Below are positions 1-6,354 of a DNA stretch of 8,147 nt, piece by piece. The stretch comes from an uncultured Prevotellaceae bacterium. GTDB taxonomy: Bacteria > Bacteroidota > Bacteroidia > Bacteroidales > Bacteroidaceae. Within the stretch, counting starts at the first letter, position 1. Every line of letters begins with the position of its first letter. Location: positions 1 to 8,147 of the forward strand of contig CAMWRK010000091.1 of NCBI GenBank assembly GCA_947176655.1, in the 5' to 3' direction. Made by a program: the position numbers and the translations under genes. Under the pieces are notes generated by a model, which saw only the letters and a list, made by a program, of their open reading frames with translations, made no database searches and was not told the DNA's origin.

Positions 1-528
1 CTCCTCCTTGAGTTTCAGGATCTCTCTGGCTGTGATTTCTATATCTGATGCCTGTCCCTGTGCTCCGCCAAGCGGCTGATGAATCATGACACGCGAATGC
101 TGCAACGCCGAACGTTTGCCTTCGGCTCCGGACACAAGCAGTACAGCTGCCATCGAGGCTGCCATACCGGTACATATTGTCGCTACCGGGCTTTGTATGA
201 ACTGCATGGTGTCATAAATACCCAAACCGGCGTAGACACTACCGCCTGGCGAATTGATGTAAATGCTTATGTCCTTACCCGGATCCACGCTGTCCAGATA
301 CAGAAGCTGCGCCTGCAATGTGTTTGCCGTATAATCATCCACCTGAGTTCCCAGGAATATGATGCGATCCATCATCAGGCGGCTGAACACGTCCATCTGG
401 GTGACATTCAACTGTCTTTCTTCCAGTATGTAAGGGTTCATGTACTGATTCTGCATGGACACCACATCATCCAGCACCATTCCGTTTATTCCCAGCTTGC
501 CGGTAGCGAATTTGCGAAAGTCTTTCAT
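1..528 (-). CDS. clpP: ATP-dependent Clp protease proteolytic subunit ClpP (3' end cut by window edge)
   Basis: Serine protease that forms the double-heptamer degradation chamber of the Clp system and works with a ClpX/ClpA-type unfoldase in the cytoplasm. Reading the minus strand from ATG at 528 gives 176 codons without a stop, so the C-terminus, including the catalytic Asp region, lies beyond position 1. Visible family motifs are YINSPGGSV (about residues 90-98, oxyanion-loop region), the nucleophile block GMAASMAA with catalytic Ser125, and the MIHQP block with catalytic His150. The Ser-His spacing of 25 equals that of E. coli ClpP. Ser125 compares with Ser111 in the E. coli precursor, so the N-terminus is about 14 residues longer, which I recall as usual for Bacteroidales. 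No promoter-like box is visible directly upstream, and tig lies 108 bp upstream on the same strand, so cotranscription with tig is likely. The start follows an AT-rich leader with no Shine-Dalgarno. Very secure identification; clpX probably follows off the left edge (inference). Confidence 0.97.
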   Translation of the reverse strand, partial: MKDFRKFATGKLGINGMVLDDVVSMQNQYMNPYILEERQLNVTQMDVFSRLMMDRIIFLGTQVDDYTANTLQAQLLYLDSVDPGKDISIYINSPGGSVYAGLGIYDTMQFIQSPVATICTGMAASMAAVLLVSGAEGKRSALQHSRVMIHQPLGGAQGQASDIEITAREILKLKEE

Positions 529-636
529 ATACGTTAGTTTACTTACATTAAAAAGAGACCTTCCCCTCATTCCCCTCCCCATTGACAGGGGACAGGCACG
601 GGGAGAAGATCCGATATATGTCAGGCAGAGAAGGGC
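529..636 (-). promoter_or_regulatory. tig-clpP intergenic spacer with C/G-run hairpin element
   Basis: This 108 bp spacer separates the tig stop from the clpP start. Its core (about 562-596) has three C-runs on the plus strand (563-566, 572-575, 577-580) and one G-run (588-591). On the minus-strand RNA this is one UCCCC block that can pair with any of three following GGGG blocks. The nearest pairing is a 5 bp stem with a 7 nt loop (576-592). The most distant pairing is followed within a few bases by a U-rich stretch (about 550-558), which resembles a weak intrinsic terminator. I infer possible attenuation or mRNA processing between tig and clpP; it could equally be a dispersed intergenic repeat. 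No TAnnTTTG box is present. Confidence 0.35.
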
Positions 637-1986
637 TTATTCCTCAAAAGCCTTGTTGAATTCGTCCAAAGTGACGGTCTTTTCGTCCAATGCCACCACC
701 GTTCTGGCTGCGGCACCCAGTTTGCGCTCCACCGTACGGTTCACCAGTCCTTCGGCCTGCTGCTTGTTCTCAAGCATGCCCTTGGCATAGTTCTCAAGCG
801 CATCCTCTGGTATGTTTGCCATACCGTACTGGGCGAATTGCATGCGCGTCACCTCCTTGGCTGTTTCCATGACATCGGGCTGCTCCACCTTAATTTCAAG
901 CTGGTCGCACAACTGCTCCTTGATAAGGTGCCACTTCAACTCCTCGATGCTGGGCTGGAAGTTCTTCTCGATGAACTCGTCGTCCTTGTCCTTGTTGTTC
1001 ATCTTCATGATGCGCTTGAGCAGTTCCTCAGGGAACTCCACCTCGCCGATACGTGCCACGAGATACTTCTTCAGGTCTATGACAAAGCGGAAGTCGCTGT
1101 CCACCTTGAACTGACTTTCCAGCGTCTCCTTGATTGCGGCACGGAAAGCAGCCTCATCGCTTACCTTGCCCTCGCCAAGCACCTGGTCGAAAAGTTCCTG
1201 ATCCAGAACATGAGCCTCGTAACGTGTAATTTCGGATATCTGATACTGGAAATCGCCTGTCTTGGCGGCAGCCTCATCCTTCGTTATCTTCAGCAGAGAG
1301 GAAAGTTCCACATCGCTGTTGTATGCCTTGGATGGATTGAAGACAATCACATCACCCGCCTTGGCACCGACGAACTTGCTTTTCTGCTCCTCGTCCTTCA
1401 TGTAGTCGGGCAGCATTACGGCACCCTCTACCTCAATACCGCCATCCACAGGCTGACCGTCTCCGTCAAGTTCGGTGATAGTACCCTTGACCATATCCTT
1501 GGCCTGGTATTCATCCACCTTCTTATAGCTGCCGGCACGGCTCGTGTACATCTGCACCTGCTGGTCTACCATGGCATCGTCCACAGCGATATTGTAGTAC
1601 TCCACCTTGTCATTCCCGCTTATCTTGGCATCCATCTGAGGAGCCAGAGCCACATCGAACACAAAAGTCTGCTCGTCTGCTTCCAGGCTCACCTCGCCCT
1701 GCTTGTCGCTTGGGAGTGGTTCGCCAAGAATGTCTATTTTCTGTTCCCTGATGTATTTGTACAACTCCGTGCCAAGCATCTTGTTCATTTCCTCAGCCTG
1801 AATCTCCTGACCGAAACGTTTTTTCAGCAGGGATATAGGAGCCTGCCCAGGACGGAAACCGGGCAAAGAAGCCTTCTTGCGGTAGTCCTTCAGTGTCTTC
1901 TCCACATTGGCAGCATAGTCTGCCTTTGCCAATGTAATGGTCAGCAACGCCGTTACGTTGCCAGTCTTCTCAAATGAAATGTTCAT
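637..1986 (-). CDS. tig: Trigger factor, ribosome-associated chaperone
   Basis: Ribosome-bound chaperone that meets nascent chains at the exit tunnel and delays misfolding. The product is 449 residues (E. coli has 432), starting at ATG 1986 and ending in TAA. The N-terminal ribosome-binding domain (about 1-130) holds the signature loop GFRPGQAP at residues 43-50, matching the GFRxGxxP contact loop for protein L23 at the same position as in E. coli. The middle segment (about 163-253) sits where the FKBP-like prolyl isomerase domain lies, but the usual aromatic and FTG-type active-site pattern is not recognisable, so isomerase activity is doubtful. The remaining C-terminal part (about 255-449) is mostly predicted helical, like the trigger factor arms that cradle substrate. 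It is the first gene of a probable tig-clpP unit. A TACCTTTG box lies 76 bp before the start. Identity is secure; absence of isomerase activity is inference. Confidence 0.95.
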   Translation of the reverse strand: MNISFEKTGNVTALLTITLAKADYAANVEKTLKDYRKKASLPGFRPGQAPISLLKKRFGQEIQAEEMNKMLGTELYKYIREQKIDILGEPLPSDKQGEVSLEADEQTFVFDVALAPQMDAKISGNDKVEYYNIAVDDAMVDQQVQMYTSRAGSYKKVDEYQAKDMVKGTITELDGDGQPVDGGIEVEGAVMLPDYMKDEEQKSKFVGAKAGDVIVFNPSKAYNSDVELSSLLKITKDEAAAKTGDFQYQISEITRYEAHVLDQELFDQVLGEGKVSDEAAFRAAIKETLESQFKVDSDFRFVIDLKKYLVARIGEVEFPEELLKRIMKMNNKDKDDEFIEKNFQPSIEELKWHLIKEQLCDQLEIKVEQPDVMETAKEVTRMQFAQYGMANIPEDALENYAKGMLENKQQAEGLVNRTVERKLGAAARTVVALDEKTVTLDEFNKAFEE

Positions 1987-2038
1987 TGGTTCTTATCTCT
2001 TGAATTTGTATTTGATAACATGTACGATACAACAGCCG

Positions 2039-2053
2039 TGCGCACAAGGCGCA
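2039..2053 (-). other. Short hairpin near the 5' end of the tig leader
   Basis: TGCGC and GCGCA form a perfect 5 bp stem around a 5 nt loop. If transcription starts a few bases after the TACCTTTG box (2063-2070), this stem-loop lies almost at the 5' end of the tig mRNA, where such structures can protect against decay. The stem is visible; the role is inference, and a stem this short can arise by chance. Confidence 0.25.
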
Positions 2054-2062
2054 TTCAGTGTA

Positions 2063-2070
2063 CAAAGGTA
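2063..2070 (-). promoter_or_regulatory. Putative tig promoter, -7 element
   Basis: Read on the minus strand the bases are TACCTTTG, a full match to the Bacteroidota -7 consensus TAnnTTTG. Transcription would start near 2055-2058 and give a leader of roughly 70 nt before the tig ATG. No convincing -33 TTTG is seen at the expected distance; that region overlaps the left arm of an inverted repeat. Confidence 0.6.
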
Positions 2071-2076
2071 ATAAAA

Positions 2077-2142
2077 AATAATGATGATTGCGCGAAGCGG
2101 CATGATGTTTTTTATATATTCGCGCCCATTGGCATCATTATT
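2077..2142. repeat. Two-part inverted repeat between the divergent tig and transporter promoters
   Basis: Outer arms AATAATGATG (2077-2086) and CATCATTATT (2133-2142) are perfect 10 bp reverse complements. Inner arms GCGCGAA (2090-2096) and TTCGCGC (2119-2125) are perfect 7 bp reverse complements. Unpaired bases between the arm sets are 3 on the left and 7 on the right, and the loop is 22 nt. A second ATGATG (2102-2107) offers an alternative partner for CATCAT. The left arm covers the expected -33 position of the tig promoter, so the element may be an operator. A terminator role is unlikely because genes on both sides are transcribed away from it. Confidence 0.5.
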
Positions 2143-2151
2143 AAAGAGCTG

Positions 2152-2167
2152 CCGTAAATATTTATGG
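2152..2167. promoter_or_regulatory. Near-perfect 16 bp palindrome, candidate operator
   Basis: CCGTAAATATTTATGG contains the perfect 10 bp palindrome TAAATATTTA (2155-2164) and extends to 16 bp with a single G/T mismatch. It falls about where the -33 element of the downstream transporter promoter should be. The half-site CCGTAAATA recurs exactly at 2201-2209, between the -7 box and the start codon, an arrangement common for repressor sites. No regulator gene is in the window. Confidence 0.4.
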
Positions 2168-2177
2168 TTTTATTTCA

Positions 2178-2185
2178 TATCTTTA
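2178..2185 (+). promoter_or_regulatory. Putative transporter promoter, -7 element
   Basis: TATCTTTA matches the Bacteroidota TAnnTTTG element except for the last base. It lies 33 bp before the ATG at 2219. The expected start falls at or just before a run of eight A (2191-2198). No strong -33 TTTG is seen; the palindrome at 2152-2167 occupies that place. Confidence 0.4.
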
Positions 2186-2218
2186 CACACAAAAAAAATA
2201 CCGTAAATAACGATTCTT

Positions 2219-3826
2219 ATGCTATCCGAACTTCTCAAATCATCTTACTTCGCGCTCTTCATGATTGTCGCTTTGGGCTTCATGCTCGGCAGGATAAAAA
2301 TCAAGGGAGTGTCATTGGACGTCTCTGCCGTCATCTTCATCGCACTGCTTTTCGGACATTTCGGTGTGTTCATACCAAAGGATTTGGGAAATCTCGGACT
2401 GGTATTGTTCATCTTTACCATAGGCATCCAGGCCGGCCCAGGCTTCTTCGATTCGTTCAGGAGCAAGGGCAAGACCCTCATCGTCATAACCACGCTCCTC
2501 ATCGCCTCCGCCGCACTGACAGGTGTCGGGATGAAGTATCTCTTCGACATAGACACTCCCAGTATTGTGGGACTTATAGCCGGCTCCCTGACTTCGACTC
2601 CGGGACTGGCCGTCGCCATCGACAGCACAAAGAATCTCGCCAGCAGCGATCTGGCTCCCATATCTTACGGCATCGCCTATCCGTTCGGTGTTATAGGCGT
2701 GATTCTCTTTGTCAAACTGTTGCCCAAAATCATGCGCATAGACCTTGCCAAGGAAGCACGCGAGCTGGACAAACAGCGCAGGAGCAAATTTCCGGATATG
2801 GAGACATGTCTGTTCCGTGTCACCAATGATGCCGTCATAGGCCACACGCTGATGGAACTGAAGTTCTCCAACATGACAGGCGCCATCATCTCGCGAATGA
2901 AGTCCGACGACAAGATCACCATCCCCATGGGCATAACAGTATTGCACGAAAACGACTGGGTACAGTGCGTCGGCACCAGGGAGGCACTGGCTCAGGCCGA
3001 ACTGCTTCTTGGTGAGCGCAAGGAGGGAGAGCTGCCACTGGCCGACGATCAGGACATCCAGCAACTTCTGCTTACCAACAAGAAGATAATAGGCAAACAG
3101 CTTGGCGAACTGCGTCTGCATCAGAATTTCGGATGCACAGTGACACGCGTGCGCCGAAGCGGCATTGACCTTACGCCCTCGGAAAGTCTTGAATTAAAGT
3201 TCGGCGACAAATTGACGGTCGTAGGTGAGAAAGAAGGTTTGAACGGTTTTGCCTGCATGCTTGGCAACAATGCCAAAATACTGTCCGACACGGACTTCTT
3301 CCCCATAGCCATGGGTATAGTTCTCGGTGTCATTGTCGGCAAAATCAGCATCAGTCTCGGAGAAGGAATGAGTTTCTCACCAGGTCTGACAGGCGGTGTC
3401 CTGCTGGTGGCTCTCATGCTCAGTTCCATAGGCAAGACCGGCCCGATAATATGGTCCATGTCCGGCCTTTCCAACCAATTGCTGCGCCAGTTGGGGCTCT
3501 TGCTCTTCCTGGCCGAGGTGGGCACCTCCGCCGGCAAGACCCTTGTTTCCACATTCCAAAGCAGCGGACTGCTTCTCTTCGGCATCGGAGCCATGCTGAC
3601 AATAGTGCCTATGCTGGTGGCCGTACTTGCAGGACGGCTGGTTTTCAAAATCTCGATACTTGACCTTTTGGGTACCATCACCGGCGGAATGACATCCACT
3701 CCCGGTCTTGCCGCAGCCGACTCCATGGTGGACAGCAACATCCCGAGTGTAGCTTATGCCACGGTATACCCTATTGCCATGGTATGCCTGATTATCGCCA
3801 TACAGGTGATTGCCGCAACGGTGTGA
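2219..3826 (+). CDS. AspT/YidE-YbjL family putative transporter with two RCK_C domains
   Basis: Integral inner-membrane protein of 535 residues, the usual size for the AspT/YidE/YbjL family. That family includes the aspartate:alanine exchanger AspT; most members have no known substrate. Layout: N-terminal membrane half (about 1-170), two soluble RCK_C/TrkA_C-like domains (about 195-268 and 285-352), and a C-terminal membrane half (about 360-535). The two membrane halves are visibly duplicated: GSLTSTPGL (122-130) and GGMTSTPGL (489-497) are the paired family signatures, each followed by an [IV]AYxxVYP-like helix (GIAYPFG at 151-157, ATVYPIA at 514-520). RCK_C domains bind small ligands or ions and may gate transport. 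It is a single-gene unit, divergent from tig and convergent with lptB 34 bp away. The start fits an AT-rich leader after a -7-like box, with two possible operator half-sites nearby. Family is secure, substrate unknown. Confidence 0.87.
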   Translation: MLSELLKSSYFALFMIVALGFMLGRIKIKGVSLDVSAVIFIALLFGHFGVFIPKDLGNLGLVLFIFTIGIQAGPGFFDSFRSKGKTLIVITTLLIASAALTGVGMKYLFDIDTPSIVGLIAGSLTSTPGLAVAIDSTKNLASSDLAPISYGIAYPFGVIGVILFVKLLPKIMRIDLAKEARELDKQRRSKFPDMETCLFRVTNDAVIGHTLMELKFSNMTGAIISRMKSDDKITIPMGITVLHENDWVQCVGTREALAQAELLLGERKEGELPLADDQDIQQLLLTNKKIIGKQLGELRLHQNFGCTVTRVRRSGIDLTPSESLELKFGDKLTVVGEKEGLNGFACMLGNNAKILSDTDFFPIAMGIVLGVIVGKISISLGEGMSFSPGLTGGVLLVALMLSSIGKTGPIIWSMSGLSNQLLRQLGLLLFLAEVGTSAGKTLVSTFQSSGLLLFGIGAMLTIVPMLVAVLAGRLVFKISILDLLGTITGGMTSTPGLAAADSMVDSNIPSVAYATVYPIAMVCLIIAIQVIAATV

Positions 3827-3860
3827 TGTAAAGGAACGGAACGACATAGCGGACAACGCG
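3827..3860. other. Short convergent spacer between the transporter gene and lptB
   Basis: The two genes meet tail to tail across 34 bp. I see no hairpin with a U-tract here, so any terminator for either gene must overlap the coding ends or be factor-dependent. Confidence 0.4.
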
Positions 3861-4652
3861 TCAGCCGCGGCTTCGCTGCTCGTCGATTTTATGAAAATCT
3901 TTCTTACGCAACTTGAAAGAGTGCGTAAGATACTTGTCCAGAACCACAGGATTCGCCGACAGTTCCTCGGGAGTGCCGTGAAACAGGATTTGCCCCTCGA
4001 AGAGCAGATAGGCTCTGTCCGTTATACAGAGAGTTTCCTCCACATTGTGATCCGTGATGAGCACACCGATATTCTTCTGCTTGAGTTTCCATACGATATA
4101 CTGTATGTCCTCAACTGCAATCGGATCCACACCGGCAAAGGGTTCGTCAAGCATAATGAATTTCGGGTCGATGGCCAGACAACGCGCTATCTCGGTTCTG
4201 CGCCTTTCGCCTCCAGACAATTGGTCGCCGAGATTGCGGCGCACTTTCTGCAGACGGAACTCAGCGATAAGGCTCTCCAATTTCTCGCGTTGATAAGCCA
4301 CAGGGCGGCCAGTCATCTCCAGCACGGAAGCGATATTGTCCTCAACGCTCATCTTACGGAACACAGATGCCTCCTGTGCCAGATAACCGATACCCTTACG
4401 GGCACGCTTATAGACAGGATCATCGGTTATCTCTTCATCACCCAGCCAGATATGTCCGGAATTAGGAACCACCAGACCTGTGGTCATGTAGAAACTTGTG
4501 GTCTTGCCGGCACCGTTCGGACCGAGCAGACCGACTATTTCTCCCTGGTGTACGTCAAAGGAGACATTGTTCACCACCGTACGCTTGCCGTACACCTTGA
4601 CAAGTCCCTCACTGCGAAGTTCCAGTCTTTCCTGATCGTTCTGTATTTCCAT
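3861..4652 (-). CDS. lptB: LptB, ATPase of the lipopolysaccharide export ABC transporter
   Basis: Cytoplasmic ATPase that powers extraction of lipopolysaccharide from the inner membrane by LptB2FG and its transfer along the Lpt bridge. Starting at ATG 4652 gives 263 residues; a GTG codon directly before it (4653-4655) is a possible but less likely start. All ABC motifs are intact: Walker A GPNGAGKT (about 44-51), Q-loop Gln93 in YLAQEASVFRKM, signature LSGGE (145-149) followed by RRR, Walker B FIMLDEP (from about 166), and H-loop His202 in TDHNV. The strings YLAQEASVFRKMSVEDN and LSGGERRRTEIARCLA are typical LptB and distinguish it from LivF/LivG-type ATPases. The C-terminus runs about 20 residues past the end of the 241-residue E. 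coli protein and is rich in Lys/Arg/Asp. LptF, LptG, LptA and LptC are not in the window. A TAAATTTG box lies only 7 bp before the ATG. Confidence 0.95.
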   Translation of the reverse strand: MEIQNDQERLELRSEGLVKVYGKRTVVNNVSFDVHQGEIVGLLGPNGAGKTTSFYMTTGLVVPNSGHIWLGDEEITDDPVYKRARKGIGYLAQEASVFRKMSVEDNIASVLEMTGRPVAYQREKLESLIAEFRLQKVRRNLGDQLSGGERRRTEIARCLAIDPKFIMLDEPFAGVDPIAVEDIQYIVWKLKQKNIGVLITDHNVEETLCITDRAYLLFEGQILFHGTPEELSANPVVLDKYLTHSFKLRKKDFHKIDEQRSRG

Positions 4653-4659
4653 CACGAGG

Positions 4660-4667
4660 CAAATTTA
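4660..4667 (-). promoter_or_regulatory. Putative lptB promoter, -7 element very close to the start codon
   Basis: The minus-strand bases TAAATTTG fully match TAnnTTTG. Only 7 bp separate the box from the ATG at 4652, about the usual box-to-start-site distance, so the transcript may begin at or within a couple of bases of the initiation codon. No clear -33 TTTG is visible upstream. Confidence 0.5.
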
Positions 4668-4805
4668 CGAATATTTCTTCATTCTCAGGCGACGACTTGC
4701 AGCAATTATCTCGCCGGCATCGGATTTCATCCACAATATTCCTCTATTTTAAGGCATCACCGGCAATTTGTAGCGGCATCGTTCTCCATTCTTCGCTAAA
4801 AAACG
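4668..4805. other. Divergent lptB/mlaE intergenic region
   Basis: These 138 bp lie between the two opposing -7 boxes. It has stop codons in its reading frames or only short open stretches, and I see no strong inverted repeat. An open frame continuous with mlaE extends leftward to 4697, but it crosses the mlaE promoter box and resembles no MlaE N-terminus, so I treat it as non-coding. Confidence 0.45.
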
Positions 4806-4813
4806 TAACTTTG
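4806..4813 (+). promoter_or_regulatory. Putative mlaEF promoter, -7 element
   Basis: TAACTTTG is a full match to TAnnTTTG and lies 39 bp before the mlaE ATG at 4853. It supports that ATG over the in-frame ATG at 4697, which lies upstream of the box and so would not be transcribed from it. A TTTG at 4767-4770 is too far upstream to be the partner -33 element. Confidence 0.6.
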
Positions 4814-4852
4814 CAAAAGCAACAACCTTTCTATAAGTTAGTCGACGTAACT

Positions 4853-5596
4853 ATGTTCCTGACAAACAGCATAACGAAATTCGGTGAATACCTGTGCCTC
4901 ATGGGCAGAGTGATGTCCCTTCCCGAACGGTGGCGCATGTTCCTGAAACAATATATCAAGGAAATGGCGGCACTGGGAGTGGACAGCATCGGCATAGTGC
5001 TCCTCATCTCATTCTTCATAGGAGCCGTTATATGTATCCAGATAAAACTCAACATAGCATCGCCGTGGATGCCGGCCTTCACCACAGGATACACCACCCG
5101 CGAAATCATGCTTCTGGAGTTCTCGTCCAGCATCATGTGTCTCATTCTGGCCGGCAAGGTAGGATCAAACATTGCATCCGAAATAGGCACCATGCGGGTT
5201 ACGCAACAGATTGATGCTTTGGAAATCATGGGTATCAACTCCGCCTCTTTCATCATTCTGCCAAAAATACTGGGACTCGTCACCATGATCCCCATGCTTG
5301 TCATCTTCAGCATAGTCTTCGGCTTTGTCGGTGCATACGCCACAGCTCTGGCTGGAGTGATAACCGTGGACGATCTCACGCTTGGACTTCAGCACGAGTT
5401 CAACCAGTGGTACATCTGGGCCAGCATCATCAAAAGTCTCGTCTTTGCCTTCATCATATCCTCCACAAGCAGCTACTACGGATACAACGTCGAGGGTGGT
5501 TCTTTCGATGTGGGCAAGGCCAGTACCGATGCCGTGGTAAGCAGCAGCATGCTCATCCTGTTTGCAGACATCTTCTTAACACAGTTGCTCTCATGA
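4853..5596 (+). CDS. mlaE: MlaE-family permease of an MCE-type phospholipid ABC transporter
   Basis: Inner-membrane permease (MlaE/YrbE, formerly DUF140) that pairs with an MlaF ATPase and an MCE-domain protein to move phospholipids between inner and outer membranes, which keeps outer-membrane lipid asymmetry. From ATG 4853 the product is 247 residues, close to the usual 250-260. The family hallmark spans about residues 100-128: AGKVGSNIASEIGTMRV followed by TxQIDALExMGI, very close to AGRVGAAIAAELGTMxV-TEQIDALExxGV of known MlaE. Hydrophobic segments lie at about 46-66, 87-101, 133-167, 188-206 and 228-246, and an N-terminal amphipathic stretch (about 10-35) fits the interfacial helix of the family. 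The stop overlaps the mlaF start as ATGA, giving translational coupling. A longer in-frame start at 4697 was rejected because of promoter position and lack of homology. Direction of lipid transport cannot be told from sequence. Confidence 0.93.
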   Translation: MFLTNSITKFGEYLCLMGRVMSLPERWRMFLKQYIKEMAALGVDSIGIVLLISFFIGAVICIQIKLNIASPWMPAFTTGYTTREIMLLEFSSSIMCLILAGKVGSNIASEIGTMRVTQQIDALEIMGINSASFIILPKILGLVTMIPMLVIFSIVFGFVGAYATALAGVITVDDLTLGLQHEFNQWYIWASIIKSLVFAFIISSTSSYYGYNVEGGSFDVGKASTDAVVSSSMLILFADIFLTQLLS

Positions 5597-6348
5597 TAGA
5601 ACTGAAAGATTTGCACAAGTCATTCGGAGACAGAGAAGTCCTCAAAGGCATAGACGCCCGTTTCGAAAACGGGAAAACCAACCTTATCATCGGTCAGTCC
5701 GGTTCGGGCAAGACCGTACTCATGAAGAATATCGTGGGACTTTTCACTCCAGAGAAAGGAGAGATTCTCTACGACGGACGGGACTTCGTGCGTATGACAC
5801 AGAAAGAGCGGGTCATGCTTCGCCGCGAAATGGGGATGATATTCCAGGCTGCCGCACTCTTCGACTCCATGTCGGTACTTGAGAATGTTATGTTCCCGCT
5901 TGACATGTTCTCCGACATGAATCGTACCGACCGTATAAAGCGTGCCATGTTCTGTCTGGAGCGTGTAAACCTGAAAGACGCCGAGAACAAATTCCCAGGA
6001 GAAATATCCGGCGGCATGCAAAAAAGAGTGGCCATTGCACGTGCCATCGCGCTGAACCCCAGGTACCTGTTCTGTGACGAGCCCAACTCCGGCCTTGACC
6101 CAAAGACCTCACTCGTCATAGACGGACTGATACACGACATCACGGAAGAGTACGACATGACCACCATCATCAACACTCACGACATGAATTCCGTGATGGG
6201 CATCGGCGACAACATCATTTATATATACGAGGGGTATTTGGAGTGGACCGGTACTAAAAATGATGTCATGGCATCAACAAACGAACGCCTGACATCATTC
6301 ATTTTCGCCAGCGACCTGCTACGCAAGGTGAAGGAAAGCTACAAATAG
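5593..6348 (+). CDS. mlaF: MlaF-family ATPase of an MCE-type phospholipid ABC transporter
   Basis: Cytoplasmic ATPase partner of MlaE. The product is 251 residues from the ATG that overlaps the mlaE stop by four bases; the open frame continues upstream inside mlaE, but that part is the wrong frame of mlaE and not MlaF-like. Motifs: Walker A GQSGSGKT (34-41), Q-loop Gln85 in GMIFQAAALFDSMSVxENV, signature ISGGMQKR (138-145), Walker B LFCDEP (159-164) then NSGLDP D-loop region, and H-loop His196 in NTHDM. The FQxxALFDSxxVxENV and SGGMxxRVxxARA strings mark the MlaF/Ttg2A subfamily. The MlaE partner is adjacent, but no MCE protein (MlaD), STAS protein (MlaB) or periplasmic MlaC is encoded here; in Bacteroidales an MCE gene is normally elsewhere (my recollection). 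Its stop is 6 bp from the convergent lipoprotein stop. Confidence 0.93.
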   Translation: MIELKDLHKSFGDREVLKGIDARFENGKTNLIIGQSGSGKTVLMKNIVGLFTPEKGEILYDGRDFVRMTQKERVMLRREMGMIFQAAALFDSMSVLENVMFPLDMFSDMNRTDRIKRAMFCLERVNLKDAENKFPGEISGGMQKRVAIARAIALNPRYLFCDEPNSGLDPKTSLVIDGLIHDITEEYDMTTIINTHDMNSVMGIGDNIIYIYEGYLEWTGTKNDVMASTNERLTSFIFASDLLRKVKESYK

Positions 6349-6354
6349 GCAGAA

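Noticed and set aside
838..1977. Long open frame (379 codons) on the plus strand opposite tig
   Set aside because: It mirrors the codon phase of the well-conserved trigger factor gene, its peptide matches nothing I know, and it has no promoter or plausible start. It is a shadow of tig.
2312..3121. Open frame of 269 codons on the minus strand inside the transporter gene
   Set aside because: The forward frame shows clear AspT-family motifs and duplicated membrane halves; the reverse frame has no recognisable domain.
3863..3872. Palindrome AGCCGCGGCT at the 3' end of lptB as a bidirectional terminator
   Set aside because: It leaves no loop for an RNA hairpin, no adjacent U-tract fits either strand well, and it lies in coding sequence of high G+C.
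3810..4799. Open frame of 329 codons on the plus strand opposite lptB
   Set aside because: It lies antisense to an unambiguous ABC ATPase, overlaps the end of the transporter gene and the lptB/mlaE promoters, and its peptide is His/Gln-rich and featureless.
4697..4852. N-terminal extension of mlaE to an earlier ATG
   Set aside because: The extra 52 codons cross the TAACTTTG promoter box, add no MlaE-like sequence, and make the protein longer than the family norm.
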